In this document: piece after piece, positions 1 through 10,755 of the stretch
Layout: each line of letters starts with the position of its first letter
Numbering within the stretch: the stretch's first letter is position 1
NCBI RefSeq assembly: GCF_027925305.1
Contig: NZ_BSDR01000001.1
Coordinates: 1,515,001-1,579,000 of the forward strand
DNA: 64,000 nt
Reading direction: 5' to 3'
Origin: Desulforhabdus amnigena
GTDB lineage: Bacteria > Desulfobacterota > Syntrophobacteria > Syntrophobacterales > Syntrophobacteraceae
Notes under the pieces: generated by a model
Database searches by the model: none
What the model was told of the DNA's origin: nothing
Seen by the model: the letters and a program-made list of their open reading frames with translations, nothing else
Translations under genes and position numbers: made by a program

Positions 1-2615
1 CGGAAGTGGAGCCCACGCAAGAAGAGCCCGGGGAAGAGGCGCCCTCGCCCGCCCCCGTGCACCCAGTTGAAACGCCCCTGGAAAAGGTCGAAAAAGTAGA
101 AGCAGTAGAAGAGCCGGTACACGTGGAGGTTACACCCGAGCCTTCAATTCCCCCTGAAGAGCTCCCTCGGGAAATTTCCTCTGCTCCCCCTACAGAGGAA
201 GAAACCCCTTCACCGGCCGAAGTGAAAGCCATCTCCCCTGAGCCTGAAGCGCAAGTTCCTCCATCGGAAGTGGAAGAGGTAAAGAGAGAAGCGAGCCAGG
301 AACCCTTGGAAGCGGAAGTTGCGAGAAAGGAACTGGAAGAACAGATGCCTCAAGAGCAGCTTGAAGTACAAGCTATCCCTACCCCCGAGCCAGGTGAAGA
401 ACCGGCTGCTGAGACCGTAGCCGGCGAGGTCGCTGCAGAAGAAGAGGAGTCCAAGGCCAAGAAGGCCAAGAAGAGGCGCCGTAAAAAATCCCGCAAAGAC
501 GAACCGGCACGCATCATCAAACTGCCCGATATCATTCCACCTGAACCCGAGGAAGAACCGGAGCTGCCGCATCTGGCGCCTCGTCTCCAGGCAAAAGCGG
601 TTACAGAGGAAAAGGAAGTCAAAGAAGCTCCCCGCAAGAAGAGGGTCAAAGCCGTCGACGAGGTGGTCAAGGAGGCTCCCGACCGGAAACGCAAGGGCGG
701 GCAACGCAAAGAAGTTTTTGTACGCGAAGACCTCTATTCCAAAAAGGAGCTTGCGGCTCAGGCGGATCGCGGCCGTCCGAAAGACAGGGAAAGGCCCTCT
801 GTAGAGGAAGCCAAAGCCGAGCCTGCAGTGGCCAAGATAGGGAGAAAGAAAATCAAAATCGACGAAGCGATTACTGTCGCGAATCTGGCCAAGCAAATGG
901 GGCAGAAGGCGGGTGAAGTCATCAAGAAACTGTTGCTCCTCGGGCTCCCCGCCAGTATCAACCAGGCTCTGGATTTTGATACGGCAGCGCTGGTTGCCAG
1001 TGAATTCGACTTCGAAGTGGAAAAGGTCGGATTCGAAGAGGAAGAAGTGCTTCAAACACAGCAGGACCGCGAGGAAGATCTCGTCCCGAGACCTCCCGTC
1101 ATCACGGTTATGGGACACGTCGACCACGGTAAGACATCCCTTCTCGACGCCATACGGAAAACCAACGTCATCAGCGGGGAGGCGGGAGGCATCACCCAGC
1201 ACATCGGTGCTTATGACGTCAAGCTGGAAAACGGACACGTGGTCTTTCTGGATACTCCGGGCCATGAAGCCTTCACCGCCATGCGTGCCCGTGGAGCCAA
1301 GGTGACGGACATCGTCATCCTGCTGGTAGCGGCGGACGACGGTGTCATGCAGCAGACGATCGAAGCCATCAACCACGCCAAAGCGGCTGAAGTCCCCATC
1401 ATCGTGGCCATCAATAAAATAGATAAGCCCAATGCAAACGTGGAGAAGACCAAACGGCAACTGGCGGAACAGGGTCTCATCCCCAGTGAATGGGGCGGAG
1501 ATACAACCATGGTGGAAATTTCCGCCAAAAAGCAAATCGGCATAGATGAGCTTCTGGAGATGGTTCTTCTGCAGGCAGAACTATTGGAATTGAAGGCCAA
1601 TCCAAACAAGCCTGCCCGCGGGCGTGTCATCGAATCCAAGCTGGACAAGGGGCGGGGTCCCGTGGCTACTATCCTGATCCAGGAAGGAACTCTGAAGGCG
1701 GGCGACATTTACGTCTGTGGAGTGAATTCCGGACGCGTTCGAAACATGTTCAATGACAGGGGAAAACGGTTGATGTCGGCCGGGCCTTCCATGCCTGTTG
1801 AAGTTCTCGGCTTTTCAGGAGTCCCCAACGCGGGGGATCAATTCATTGTCCTGACGGACGAGAAACAGGCCAAACTCGTTGCGGAACATCGTTCCCTCAA
1901 ACTGCGGGAAAAAGAGCTCACCCGGACTTCCAAGGTCACCCTGGAGAGCCTGTTCGATCAGATCCGCGAGGGCGAAATCAAGGAACTCAATGTCATCCTG
2001 AAAACAGACGTGCATGGGTCCCAGGAAGCCATCAGCGACTCGCTCTTGAAGCTCTCGACACCTGAAGTGAAGGTCAACATCATTCATAATGCCACCGGCG
2101 CCATCACGGAAACGGACATCATGCTGGCTGCCGCATCCAATGCCATCGTGATAGGGTTCAATGTGCGCGGGGACTCGAAAGTTTTGGAACTGGCGGAACA
2201 GGAAAATGTGGATGTGCGATATTACGACATCATCTACCAGCTCCTGAGCGATATCCGGGACGCCATGGTGGGTATGCTCGAACCCGTTTTTCAAGAAAAT
2301 GTACTAGGCCGTGCCGAAGTGCGGCAGACCTTCCAGGTACCCAAGATCGGCATGATCGCCGGTTCATACGTGCTGGACGGCAAGGTGGAACGCGGCGCAA
2401 AGGTGAGAGTCCTCAGGGACCAGGTTGTTGTTTACGACGGGAAAATCGGTTCTTTGAGACGGTTCAAGGAAGATGCAAAAGAGGTCAAAGCCGGATTTGA
2501 ATGCGGTATCGGCATCGAGAATTTCAACGATATCAAAGTAAACGATATCCTCGAGGTTTACGAACTCAAGGAAGTCAAACCCACGTTGGAAGGTGACAGC
2601 GACAAAAAATCGTAA
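1..2615 (+). CDS. infB: translation initiation factor IF-2 (5' partial)
   Basis: IF-2 is the GTPase that places initiator tRNA on the 30S subunit and promotes 50S joining. An acidic Glu/Pro-rich linker and a Lys/Arg-rich stretch occupy about the first 280 residues. An IF2_N domain follows ([19 protein letters not shown]), then the G domain with G1 [10 protein letters not shown]2/G3 GITQHIGAY and DTPGHE, G4 NKID, and the C-terminal domains II-IV. The frame is open to the left edge. The GTG at base 6 falls inside the linker, and the usual N-terminal IF2_N domain is absent, so the true start is very probably upstream. It heads the visible part of a ribosome-maturation operon. Identification is secure; only the start is unknown. 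Confidence 0.97.
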   Translation, partial: EVEPTQEEPGEEAPSPAPVHPVETPLEKVEKVEAVEEPVHVEVTPEPSIPPEELPREISSAPPTEEETPSPAEVKAISPEPEAQVPPSEVEEVKREASQEPLEAEVARKELEEQMPQEQLEVQAIPTPEPGEEPAAETVAGEVAAEEEESKAKKAKKRRRKKSRKDEPARIIKLPDIIPPEPEEEPELPHLAPRLQAKAVTEEKEVKEAPRKKRVKAVDEVVKEAPDRKRKGGQRKEVFVREDLYSKKELAAQADRGRPKDRERPSVEEAKAEPAVAKIGRKKIKIDEAITVANLAKQMGQKAGEVIKKLLLLGLPASINQALDFDTAALVASEFDFEVEKVGFEEEEVLQTQQDREEDLVPRPPVITVMGHVDHGKTSLLDAIRKTNVISGEAGGITQHIGAYDVKLENGHVVFLDTPGHEAFTAMRARGAKVTDIVILLVAADDGVMQQTIEAINHAKAAEVPIIVAINKIDKPNANVEKTKRQLAEQGLIPSEWGGDTTMVEISAKKQIGIDELLEMVLLQAELLELKANPNKPARGRVIESKLDKGRGPVATILIQEGTLKAGDIYVCGVNSGRVRNMFNDRGKRLMSAGPSMPVEVLGFSGVPNAGDQFIVLTDEKQAKLVAEHRSLKLREKELTRTSKVTLESLFDQIREGEIKELNVILKTDVHGSQEAISDSLLKLSTPEVKVNIIHNATGAITETDIMLAAASNAIVIGFNVRGDSKVLELAEQENVDVRYYDIIYQLLSDIRDAMVGMLEPVFQENVLGRAEVRQTFQVPKIGMIAGSYVLDGKVERGAKVRVLRDQVVVYDGKIGSLRRFKEDAKEVKAGFECGIGIENFNDIKVNDILEVYELKEVKPTLEGDSDKKS

Positions 2616-2627
2616 CTCTCATATTAG

Positions 2628-2688
2628 CCACGGAGGCACAGAGGGCTCAGAGAAAGACCTTCAAATGAAATTTCCGTGCTCTCCGTGG
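2628..2688. repeat. dispersed inverted repeat (CCACGGAGG-type)
   Basis: An imperfect inverted repeat lies just after infB. The left arm begins CCACGGAGGCAC and the right arm ends GTGCTCTCCGTGG. A related copy is at 33776-33853 and a half copy at about 22222-22247, so this is a dispersed intergenic repeat rather than a local terminator; no T-run follows. Confidence 0.6.
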
Positions 2689-2795
2689 TTCAGATGAAAT
2701 CTGACAACGTCAAGTTATGCCCATAATCGCTGGGCGGGTCATCTCAGGTCCGACGCACGGTTTGGATCTGGTTTCACCCCTATGGATCTGTTCAT

Positions 2796-3089
2796 ATGAC
2801 AGTCGGAATTGCACGCGTAACGTTCAGGCTCCACGGCAATCAGTCTCTCAAAGAAAAGCGCAAAGTCGTCAAGAGCCTCATCGAGAAGAGCCGCCACCGG
2901 TTCAATGTTTCCGTCGCGGAAGTTGCGGACCAGGATGTACATCAGCGCACCACCATCGGTGTGGCGGTGATCGGAAGCGACGGGCGCGTTATCAATTCTC
3001 TTCTGGATCGCATCATCGATTTCATGGATTCCCTCAGCCTGGCAGACATGGTGGAACGGGAATTCGAACTGATTGCGCTGGGGGATTGA
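2796..3089 (+). CDS. DUF503 / YlxP-like protein
   Basis: This 97-residue protein matches the DUF503 (YlxP) family in length, in the opening 'VGIARVTFRLHGNQSLKEKRKVVKSL', here cited by its core LKEKRKVVKSL, and in the conserved segment VAEVADQD. The family typically sits between infB and rbfA in bacteria, exactly as here. Its biochemical role is not established; a link to ribosome or tRNA-associated processes is inferred from synteny. The ATG has no strong Shine-Dalgarno, so it may rely partly on coupling within the operon. Confidence 0.88.
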   Translation: MTVGIARVTFRLHGNQSLKEKRKVVKSLIEKSRHRFNVSVAEVADQDVHQRTTIGVAVIGSDGRVINSLLDRIIDFMDSLSLADMVEREFELIALGD

Positions 3090-3179
3090 CCATGGACCCT
3101 TGCGAGGGTCTTTATTTTCATCGGGCGGTTGTTTTTTGCCACTCGATTCAATTTCGTCCCCATGGCGAGGATAAAGACT

Positions 3180-3533
3180 ATGGAATATAAGCGCTCCGAC
3201 CGGATAGCCGATCTCCTTCAAAAGGAGATTGCAGACCTGGTCTTCCGCAGAGTAAAAGATCCCCGCGTCACTTCCGTGACCATCAGCGGGGTGGATGTGA
3301 CGGCTGATCTCAAACACGCCCGCGTCTATTACTGCGTCATGGGCTCGCCCACAGAAGAGGAAAAACAATCCGTGGCTCAAGGCCTCAACAAGGCCAAGGG
3401 GTTCATACGTCAAGAACTGGGAAAGCGGTTGTACATACGATATGTACCCCAGATAACGTTTTGTTACGACCAATCGTTTGAGTACGGGGACAAAATCGAG
3501 CGCATACTGAAAGGTTTGCACGAAAATGAATGA
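3180..3533 (+). CDS. rbfA: ribosome-binding factor A
   Basis: RbfA is a KH-like factor needed for late maturation of the 30S subunit and 16S 5' end. The 117-residue product starts MEYKRSDRIADLLQ and carries the family core VTISGVDVTADLKHARVYY. I chose the ATG at 3180, preceded by GAGGAT, because RbfA proteins normally begin within a few residues of the R-x-x-R-I/V-A-x-L-I motif. An upstream in-frame ATG at 3162 would add six residues. The last 8 bases overlap the start of nrnA, indicating translational coupling. Confidence 0.93.
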   Translation: MEYKRSDRIADLLQKEIADLVFRRVKDPRVTSVTISGVDVTADLKHARVYYCVMGSPTEEEKQSVAQGLNKAKGFIRQELGKRLYIRYVPQITFCYDQSFEYGDKIERILKGLHENE

Positions 3534-4530
3534 GATCTACCGGGAGACTATCGACAAGATCGTGGAAGCAATCCGCGAGCACCATCGGTTCCTCATCGTC
3601 ACGCACATCAAACCGGATGGGGATGCCGTGGGGTCCTTGCTTGGTCTCTCCTTTCTTCTCCGCCGCCTGGGGAAATCAGTCACTGCATGCACTCAAGATC
3701 CCATACCCACCACCTTGGAATTTCTTGCCGGTTCGGAAAGCATCAGCCATGAGGTACCTCAACCTTACCTTTACGATGTCGCCATTCTGGTGGATTGCGG
3801 GGATTTTCCCCGCGTAGGTTCTTCATTTGCCGAAGCCGTCGGCAGGGTCCCTTTCCTTATCAACATCGATCACCATTACGGGAATGTTCCTTTCGGAGAC
3901 ATCTGCTGGGTCAATGCGTCGGCAAGCAGCACCTGCGAAATGCTTTACCACCTGAGCTCCGCGCTCTCGGTTCCCCTGGACAGGGAGATCGCCACTCATC
4001 TCTACACGGGACTGTTAACGGACACAGGCTCTTTCCGTTTTGGGAACACGAATCAGAAGGTCCTGGAGATAGCCGCCGACCTTGTGGGCGCCGGCGCTGA
4101 ACCGGCTCACATCGCTCAGCAGATTTTCGACTCCGCGTCTCCCCAAAGGCTCAAACTGCTGGCCCGGGTATTGTCCTCGGTTGCATTCCACGCAGATGCG
4201 CGTCTGGCAACGGCGGAACTCAGCTTGAAGATGTTCGACGAAACGGGAACCTCCTCCATGGACAGCGACGGTTTCATCAATCAGCTCCGTTCAGTAAAAT
4301 CCGTCGAGATGGCCATGGTTTTCAGAGAGAGTGCCGAAGGACTTGTACATATCAGCATGCGATCCAAGGGAAAAGTGGATGTGGCCACCTTCGCTCAGAC
4401 CTATGGAGGAGGAGGACATCGGCAGGCTGCCGCTTTTCGTTCCTCCGGTGATTTGCAGACAGTTCGTGCAAAGTTCACGGAGGAAGCGCGGAATTACCTG
4501 ATGGTAAACTCGAAGGGCTCAACAGTATGA
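3526..4530 (+). CDS. nrnA: DHH phosphoesterase, NrnA-type nanoRNase / pAp phosphatase
   Basis: This 334-residue DHH/DHHA1 protein is of the NrnA class, which degrades 2-5-nt RNA and dephosphorylates pAp. Visible motifs are HIKPDGDAVGS (DxD metal ligands), DCGDFPR, the signature NIDHHYGN, the tail of domain 1 with TDTGSF, and the DHHA1 glycine-rich motif YGGGGHRQAAAF. It overlaps rbfA by 8 bases and precedes truB, the order seen in many bacteria. It would work with PNPase further down the operon in end-stage RNA turnover. Confidence 0.93.
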   Translation: MNEIYRETIDKIVEAIREHHRFLIVTHIKPDGDAVGSLLGLSFLLRRLGKSVTACTQDPIPTTLEFLAGSESISHEVPQPYLYDVAILVDCGDFPRVGSSFAEAVGRVPFLINIDHHYGNVPFGDICWVNASASSTCEMLYHLSSALSVPLDREIATHLYTGLLTDTGSFRFGNTNQKVLEIAADLVGAGAEPAHIAQQIFDSASPQRLKLLARVLSSVAFHADARLATAELSLKMFDETGTSSMDSDGFINQLRSVKSVEMAMVFRESAEGLVHISMRSKGKVDVATFAQTYGGGGHRQAAAFRSSGDLQTVRAKFTEEARNYLMVNSKGSTV

Positions 4531-4612
4531 AAAATCCACTTCCCGGGATGCGTTCAACCTGGCACATCCAATGTTGTTTGTCCGCATCCGGCAGCAAAAT
4601 TTTGTGGTAGAC

Positions 4613-5596
4613 ATGAATTGTGAATATGCAAAAAATGCCGCTTTCCCTGAAAAGCCCGAAGTAACTTCAAATCCCGGTTCTCCTGTTCATGGCGTTTTAG
4701 TCCTTGACAAGCCGGAGGGTATAACGTCTTTTGGGCTGGTAGCGAAGGTCAAAAAGCTGCTGAACATAAAGAAGGTGGGGCATTGTGGCACTCTGGATCC
4801 ATTCGCCACCGGCGTGATGATCCTCTGCCTCAACCAGGCTACGCGCATTGTGGATCAGTTGCTGGTGCAGGATAAGGCCTACCGTTTCACCTTACGCTTC
4901 GGAGTGGAAACGGACACTCTGGACAGAACCGGCCAGGTGATCCGCGTTTATGAAGGTCCTCCACCATCGGAAGACGAGTTGATGATGAGGGTGAAGGGGT
5001 TTCTGGGAACTCATCAGCAGCGGGTTCCCCGCTACGCCGCTGTGAAGATCCAGGGCAAGAGGCTTTATGAACTGAGCCGCAAGGGAATAGAAGTCGATCT
5101 GCCATCACGCGAAGTTCAGATTCAACGCCTGGAACTCATCAGTTACAGGTGGCCTGAAGCCGTTCTGGAGGCGGAGTGCTCTAAAGGGACCTATATTCGG
5201 CAACTGGCAAGCGATCTTGGCACTCAATTGGGGTGTGGAGCCCATGTGACCCAATTACGACGTTTGAGGAGCGGGTCGTTTGGTATAGAATGCGCCATAT
5301 CCCTGGATGCATTTCCGGAAAGATCGCCATGCAGTTTCTGGGAGAAAAAACTCATCACCATGAACGAGGCATTGCCTCATTTACCTGGGATTGTCGTCAC
5401 AAACAAACGGATAGTGAAACGAATCCAGGAGGGGACCCTCGATTCTGATTGGGAAAATGAACACAGAGACCATTTCGCGGTCTCGAATGTTCCAGTCAAG
5501 GTTTTAGCTCCCGATAATCATTTGGTAGCGCTGTGGTGGCCTCATGCAGATGGCCGGGAACAGCGTCGTTTGCGCGTGTTTCAATCGGTCCGGTGA
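4613..5596 (+). CDS. truB: tRNA pseudouridine(55) synthase
   Basis: TruB converts U55 in the T-loop of tRNA to pseudouridine. The protein has GVLVLDKPEGITSF, the catalytic-Asp motif GHCGTLDPFATGV, the RYAAVKIQGKRLYELSRKG segment and the PUA-like C-terminal part. The ATG at 4613 gives 327 residues; an in-frame ATG at 4571 would add 14. Neither has a good ribosome-binding site, and conserved sequence starts some 24 residues after the chosen ATG, so the start is the uncertain part. It lies 82 bases after nrnA. Confidence 0.93.
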   Translation: MNCEYAKNAAFPEKPEVTSNPGSPVHGVLVLDKPEGITSFGLVAKVKKLLNIKKVGHCGTLDPFATGVMILCLNQATRIVDQLLVQDKAYRFTLRFGVETDTLDRTGQVIRVYEGPPPSEDELMMRVKGFLGTHQQRVPRYAAVKIQGKRLYELSRKGIEVDLPSREVQIQRLELISYRWPEAVLEAECSKGTYIRQLASDLGTQLGCGAHVTQLRRLRSGSFGIECAISLDAFPERSPCSFWEKKLITMNEALPHLPGIVVTNKRIVKRIQEGTLDSDWENEHRDHFAVSNVPVKVLAPDNHLVALWWPHADGREQRRLRVFQSVR

Positions 5597-5713
5597 ATTC
5601 TCACGGGGCGATGAGCACAAGTGGTCTGTGGACCGTGGTTCCACCAGGGCGGAGCCATTGGAACCAGGATCATCAACATCATGTTCACAATAGTGAAACA
5701 AAGGAGAAACGCC

Positions 5714-5983
5714 GTGGTAATGACCCCTGAAAAAAAGCAATCGATCATAGATGACTTCAAAATGCATCCATCCGATACGGGTTCGCCCGAAGTTCAGATC
5801 GCACTTCTCAGTGAAAGAATCACCTATCTGACGGAGCATTTCAAAGTCCACAAGAAAGATCATCATTCAAGACGCGGGCTGCTGAAGCTTGTCGGACAGC
5901 GCAGGCAGTTGCTCAATTATTTGAAGAAGAAAAACATCGACCGTTACAACACCGTTATCGAACGGCTTGGATTACGGCGCTAG
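5714..5983 (+). CDS. rpsO: 30S ribosomal protein S15
   Basis: S15 is a primary 16S-binding protein of the central domain. The 89-residue product has [16 protein letters not shown], the signature [12 protein letters not shown] and the end [11 protein letters not shown] chose the GTG at 5714 because AAGGAG sits 8 bases upstream and the length then equals the usual 89 residues; the frame is open further upstream but that part has no family similarity. It precedes pnp in the classical rpsO-pnp arrangement. Confidence 0.96.
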   Translation: MVMTPEKKQSIIDDFKMHPSDTGSPEVQIALLSERITYLTEHFKVHKKDHHSRRGLLKLVGQRRQLLNYLKKKNIDRYNTVIERLGLRR

Positions 5984-6055
5984 TTTTCCTCAATCCGCCT
6001 CCCGACCCGATTTTCACAGGAGGCGGAAGTATTATATAACATAAGGAAATTATTT

Positions 6056-8155
6056 ATGAAACATTCAGTTCAAGTCGAGGTGGGCGGACGTCCGCTTACC
6101 ATCGAATGTGGTCACGTAGCCGCACAGGCCAGTGGGTCTGTAATGGTGCGTTATGGAGACACTGTCGTGCTCGTGACGGCGACCAAAGAAGACCGAGTCA
6201 GGGAAGGCATCGATTTCTTGCCTCTCATGGTCGACTATCAGGAAATGAGTTACGCGGCAGGTCGCATTCCGGGTGGTTTTTTCCGGCGTGAAATGGGCCG
6301 TCCCAGTGAAAAAGAAACCTTGACTTCACGCCTTATCGACCGCCCTATCCGTCCACTGTTTCCCAAGGGCTACACCTACGAAACGCAGGTCATTGCCACG
6401 GTTCTCTCTGTGGACATGGAAAACGAACCCGATGTCATTGCCATGACCGGTGCATCTGCAGCGTTGCACATTTCTCCAATTCCTTTTCATGGTCCGGTGG
6501 CCGCTGTACGCGTCGGCCGTGTGAATGGGGAATTTCTCATCAACCCGAGCGCACTGCAGTTGGAAGAGAGTGACCTGAACGTGGTGGTGGCCGGAAACTA
6601 TGATGCGGTGGTCATGGTGGAAGGTGGAGCGAACTTTGTTTCCGAAGAAGTCCTCATTGAAGCCATTGATTGCGGGCATGCAGCCATTCGTCCCATTTTG
6701 GACGCTCAGGAAGCATTGCGTAAAATGGTGGGCAAGGAAAAGGAGGTTCTACCCGAAGTGGTCCAAGACCCGGCCTTGATCCAGGCCGTCAATGAGCTTG
6801 CCTCCCTGGAAATGCGGGAAGTGATGACCACTGCGGATAAACTCCTGCGACGCACCAAAAAGAAAGCCCTCAAGGAGCGCATCAAGGAAAAAATGGCGGA
6901 GGATTACCCCGAGCGGCAGAAGGAAATCGAGGACGCGCTTGAGGACTTGGAAAAACGTGTGGTCAGACGCATGATGGTCGAAGAGGGTCGAAGGATCGAT
7001 GGCCGCAAGTTTGACGAAATCCGGCCCATTTCCATCCAAACGGGTATTCTCCCCAGGACTCATGGATCCGCCATCTTCACCCGTGGAGAGACTCAGGCCC
7101 TTGCCATAGCCACTTTGGGGTCCTCCTCCGATGAACAGAAGATAGAAACTCTGGCTGGTGAAATGTTCAGATCCTTCATGCTCCATTACAACTTTCCACC
7201 CTTTTCGGTGGGAGAAGCAAAGCCCCTCCGCGGCCCCGGTCGCAGGGAGATCGGACATGGCGCTCTTGCGGAAAGAGCCGTTAGACCCGTTCTACCCAAA
7301 GATGGAGAGTTCCCTTACACCATTCGGCTCGTTTCCGAAGTTCTGGCTTCCAACGGATCGAGTTCCATGGCTACGGTCTGTGGCTCCTGCCTGGCCCTCA
7401 TGGACGCAGGGGTTCCCCTTTTGGATTCAGTAAGCGGAATCGCCATGGGTCTCATCAAAGAAGGCGACGATGTGATTATCCTTTCAGACATCCTGGGGGA
7501 TGAAGATCATCTTGGAGACATGGACTTCAAGGTTACGGGAAACGAACGCGGCATTACAGCTATCCAGATGGACGTGAAGATTGCCGGAATCGACCGCAGC
7601 ATCATGCAACGCGCTTTGGAACAGGCTCGCCAGGGGCGTATCCATATCGTAGGCAAGATGCGGGAAGTCATGCCCGCACCCAGGGAGGAACTCTCTCCCT
7701 ACGCTCCCCGGGTTGTTACCATCAACATTAACCCCGAAAAAATCCGCGATGTGATCGGCCCCGGCGGGAAGGTGATTCGCGCTATTGTGGCTGAAACCGG
7801 TGCTAAAATCGACATCGACGATTCAGGTCGTGTCGTTGTCATGAGTCCGGACGCAACCGCATGCAACAAGGCCATCGACAAAATCAAGAGCTTAACTCAG
7901 GAACCCGAGGTGGGACAGCTTTACATGGCGCGCATTGTCCGCATTACAGACTTTGGAGCATTTGCGGAAATCCTGCCCGGAATCGATGGACTGATCCATA
8001 TCTCGCAGCTGGACCACACACGAGTCCGCAAGGTAACCGATGTGGTTCAGGAAGGCGAAGAGGTGCTTGTCAAGGTAATCGAAATCGATAAGGACGGACG
8101 TATCCGGTTGAGCCGCAAGGCAGCCCTGGAGAAGCCCTCGACGGATAAAGAATAG
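6056..8155 (+). CDS. pnp: polyribonucleotide nucleotidyltransferase (PNPase)
   Basis: PNPase is the phosphorolytic 3'-5' exoribonuclease of RNA turnover. The 699-residue protein shows both RNase PH domains ([20 protein letters not shown]; then [25 protein letters not shown]), a KH domain ([18 protein letters not shown]) and an S1 domain ([15 protein letters not shown]), ending with DGRIRLSRK. Order and length are standard. The ATG is preceded by ATAAGGAAAT. This is the last gene before the terminator at 8355-8395. Confidence 0.98.
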   Translation: MKHSVQVEVGGRPLTIECGHVAAQASGSVMVRYGDTVVLVTATKEDRVREGIDFLPLMVDYQEMSYAAGRIPGGFFRREMGRPSEKETLTSRLIDRPIRPLFPKGYTYETQVIATVLSVDMENEPDVIAMTGASAALHISPIPFHGPVAAVRVGRVNGEFLINPSALQLEESDLNVVVAGNYDAVVMVEGGANFVSEEVLIEAIDCGHAAIRPILDAQEALRKMVGKEKEVLPEVVQDPALIQAVNELASLEMREVMTTADKLLRRTKKKALKERIKEKMAEDYPERQKEIEDALEDLEKRVVRRMMVEEGRRIDGRKFDEIRPISIQTGILPRTHGSAIFTRGETQALAIATLGSSSDEQKIETLAGEMFRSFMLHYNFPPFSVGEAKPLRGPGRREIGHGALAERAVRPVLPKDGEFPYTIRLVSEVLASNGSSSMATVCGSCLALMDAGVPLLDSVSGIAMGLIKEGDDVIILSDILGDEDHLGDMDFKVTGNERGITAIQMDVKIAGIDRSIMQRALEQARQGRIHIVGKMREVMPAPREELSPYAPRVVTININPEKIRDVIGPGGKVIRAIVAETGAKIDIDDSGRVVVMSPDATACNKAIDKIKSLTQEPEVGQLYMARIVRITDFGAFAEILPGIDGLIHISQLDHTRVRKVTDVVQEGEEVLVKVIEIDKDGRIRLSRKAALEKPSTDKE

Positions 8156-8564
8156 CTGCAATGGAGACTCTTCCGAGTTCCATAAGCCGATGATGGGTAA
8201 CGAGCAAAAAGATTCCATTGCGGGGCGGGTGTTTTCTCGCCTCTCCTTCAAAAAGCTCTGGAATCTTGCGCTTGATACTCATCCCGTTTTCATGACCCAT
8301 AAACAAACCGCCCTATGATGGGTCCCAATAGGCAGTTCCATCTGTAGAAGTCCAGCCTGTGCGGATCTTTGTTGTCATCCGACAGGCGTTTTTTTCAGAT
8401 GCGCTTGTTTATTCATCCACCTACACCATCTTGATCTAGTGAAATAAAACAGACATTGAAATGAGCGCCCCTGCGCATGATGCGGCATGTTCCTCGTAAT
8501 GGGACAGGCTTGCCGCAACCCATCATGTTGAGACGGCGCCTTTCAGATAATAGAAGGGGAAAGC
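8156..8564. other. intergenic region after pnp
   Basis: About 400 bases without a convincing gene. It holds the strong terminator noted separately at 8355-8395. The remainder shows no tRNA, riboswitch or repeat that I can support. Confidence 0.5.
8355..8395 (+). terminator. rho-independent terminator of the infB-pnp operon
   Basis: The stem GCCTGT-(G)-CGGAT pairs with ATCCG-ACAGGC around a 10-base loop, with one bulged G, and is followed by a seven-T run. It lies about 200 bases after the pnp stop and is on the correct strand. Confidence 0.88.
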
Positions 8565-9830
8565 TTGTACCAGAAGACAGTTCTTCGCAATGGGATTCGT
8601 GTGGTCACAGAAAAGATACCTTACGTTTACTCCGTATCTACCGGCATATGGGTGGGCGTCGGGTCCCGGGACGAACAGGAGAGCGAACGGGGAATCACTC
8701 ATTTTATCGAGCATATGCTCTTCAAGGGGACTCAGCGTCGCACCGCACTGGATATCGCCAAGGAACTCGATGCGGTGGGAGGCTTCGCCAACGCTTTCAC
8801 CTCCAAAGAACATGTTTGCTTCCATGCAAAAGTTCTGGACACTCACCTTCCCCTCGTTGTAGATGTTTTGACAGACATCTTTCTCAATTCCGTGTTTGCG
8901 CCTCAAGAAATCGAAAGGGAACAGCAGGTCGTTCTACAGGAAATCCGGATGATCGAAGACACCCCGGACGAGTTCGTCCACGTTCTCTTTCAAGAAATGT
9001 TTTGGAAAAACAACCCATTGGGATTACCCATCTATGGTACGGCCGAAACGGTAGCCCGTACAGACCGCGAGAGCATTCTCCGTTACCTCGATCGCACGTT
9101 TCATCCAGAACAAATCGTAGTGGCAGCAGCCGGCAATCTGGAACACGACCGCTTTGTCGATCTGGTCGCCCCATCGCTCGAAACCCTGAACCATCGCGAA
9201 CGCCGCGCAGACCGCAAAAAACCTTCCATTCATCCGGCTATTCAGGTGATAGAAAAGGAACTGGAGCAGGTACATCTATGCCTGGGCCTGAAAGGCGTCG
9301 CACAGACCGATGAAAACCGTTTCCCCTGCCATATCCTCAATGTCATTCTGGGTAACAGTATGAGCAGTCGTCTCTTTCAGGAAATTCGAGAAAAAAGGGG
9401 ACTCGCCTATTCTGTATACTCCTTTCTGAACAGCCATGCGGACACGGGAATGCTCGGGGTATACGCCGGAATCGCTCCGGAAAATATCGAAGAAACCCTC
9501 AAGCTCATTCGGCAGCAACTCGATCTTTTGGCGACTGAACCCATCCCGGAAACAGAACTCGCTGCGGCTAAGGAATACCTTCGCGGCAGTATGTACCTCA
9601 ACGCAGAAAGCACCGACTCCCGTATGAACCGGTTGGCCAAGAATGAGTTCCTTTTCGATCGTTTCATTCCCTTTGAGGAGGTAGAAGAAAAAATTATGGC
9701 GGTGGATGCCGGTTCCATTCAAGAGTGGTTTCAATCGGTGTACCACCCCCAACGCATGGGCCTTCTCCTTCTCGGTCCGGCGGGTCTCAAAGAGGCACAT
9801 CTGGAAAACATCTTGCTCGAAAAAGAATAA
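8565..9830 (+). CDS. M16 family zinc metallopeptidase (processing-protease type)
   Basis: This is a 421-residue single-unit M16B peptidase related to mitochondrial processing peptidase and YmxG. The inverted zinc motif is HFIEHMLFKGT (HxxEH), with the downstream Glu in the LPLVVDVLTDIFLNSVF/EREQQVVLQEI segment, and the C-terminal half has the GLAYSVYSF motif. The start is TTG, supported by AGAAGGGGA just upstream and by homologous proteins beginning shortly before L-x-N-G-x-R-V. Its natural substrate is unknown. Placement after rpsO-pnp is common in bacteria. Confidence 0.92.
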   Translation: MYQKTVLRNGIRVVTEKIPYVYSVSTGIWVGVGSRDEQESERGITHFIEHMLFKGTQRRTALDIAKELDAVGGFANAFTSKEHVCFHAKVLDTHLPLVVDVLTDIFLNSVFAPQEIEREQQVVLQEIRMIEDTPDEFVHVLFQEMFWKNNPLGLPIYGTAETVARTDRESILRYLDRTFHPEQIVVAAAGNLEHDRFVDLVAPSLETLNHRERRADRKKPSIHPAIQVIEKELEQVHLCLGLKGVAQTDENRFPCHILNVILGNSMSSRLFQEIREKRGLAYSVYSFLNSHADTGMLGVYAGIAPENIEETLKLIRQQLDLLATEPIPETELAAAKEYLRGSMYLNAESTDSRMNRLAKNEFLFDRFIPFEEVEEKIMAVDAGSIQEWFQSVYHPQRMGLLLLGPAGLKEAHLENILLEKE

Positions 9831-9838
9831 GGTGAGCC

Positions 9839-10621
9839 ATGTCATTGTTTTTCCAGGTACTCGCCAGCGGATCCAAAGGGAACTCCATCGTCGTGTGCAG
9901 TTCCAAAACCCGGGTGCTCTTCGATTCCGGATTGAGCTGCAAGGAAATCGTCCGCCGCCTCGAAAAGACTCCTGTGAATGGCAAGGATCTGGACGCCCTG
10001 GTCATCAGCCACGAACACCAGGACCACAGCCGAGGCTGCGGGGTTATCAGCCGCCGTTTCGATCTGCCCGTTTACCTCACGCGGGGAACTCTCGAGAACC
10101 TGCCGCCTCAGGTGGGACAACTGGCATATTCTCAAGTTTTTCAAACGGGGGCTTCATTCACCATCGGCGATTTGAAGATTCATCCTTTTGCCGTTTCCCA
10201 TGACGCCGGAGAACCCTCCGCCTTCGTCATTGAGCAGGGAAGCATCCGCATGGGAATCTGTACAGATCTCGGCATGGTGACACAATTGGTCAAAATTCGC
10301 CTTCAGCAATGTCAGGCGCTCGTAATCGAATCCAATCACGATGTCACCCGCCTCATGGAAGGTCCCTACCCGCTTCATTTGAAACAGCGCATCCGAAGCC
10401 GCCATGGTCACCTCTCCAATGAGGAAGCCATTGAACTCCTCAAGGACTTGCACCATGAGGGTCTGAAATCGGTTCTGTTTGCACACCTGAGTGAAACCAA
10501 CAATCATCCGGACCTCGTGCGCCGTGGCTTTCAGAAATTAAGCCTCTGCCAGGAATGGGAAGGGGTGCGATTTGAAATCGGGAAGCAAAACGAAGTCTCA
10601 ACAGGGATTGAACTCGCCTGA
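9839..10621 (+). CDS. MBL-fold metallo-hydrolase, WalJ/YycJ-like
   Basis: This 260-residue metallo-beta-lactamase-fold protein has the motif SHEHQDH and the opening FQVLASGSKGNSIVV typical of the YycJ/WalJ group. Further ligand motifs are SHDAGEPS, ICTDLG, ESNHDVTRLM and FAHLSETNNHPD, the last resembling the HLS-x-x-N-N motif of this group. WalJ-like proteins have been reported as exonuclease-like DNA-damage proteins; that function is inferred here. The start lies 8 bases after the M16 gene, so the two are probably co-transcribed. Confidence 0.88.
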   Translation: MSLFFQVLASGSKGNSIVVCSSKTRVLFDSGLSCKEIVRRLEKTPVNGKDLDALVISHEHQDHSRGCGVISRRFDLPVYLTRGTLENLPPQVGQLAYSQVFQTGASFTIGDLKIHPFAVSHDAGEPSAFVIEQGSIRMGICTDLGMVTQLVKIRLQQCQALVIESNHDVTRLMEGPYPLHLKQRIRSRHGHLSNEEAIELLKDLHHEGLKSVLFAHLSETNNHPDLVRRGFQKLSLCQEWEGVRFEIGKQNEVSTGIELA

Positions 10622-10755
10622 CCGCTCCCCTTCCATTGCCTCTTCGATGGGGACTAAGGGGGGTGAAAGTCCATACGAGGTTTCGGGTAGACTCCAAGAT
10701 GGAAAAATGATGCTCATCTGAAAATACAAGAAGATCCCGCCTTAAGGAGAATTCT

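Noticed and set aside
210-1535. Long minus-strand frame opposite infB (441 codons)
   Set aside because: It is the complement of the infB linker and G domain, has no family similarity and an implausible composition. High third-position G+C opens such shadows.
10622-10755. Possible structured RNA (GGTGAAAGTCC motif) before the UspA gene
   Set aside because: GAAAGTCC resembles group II intron or catalytic RNA pieces, but I could not fold a known domain V or riboswitch around it.
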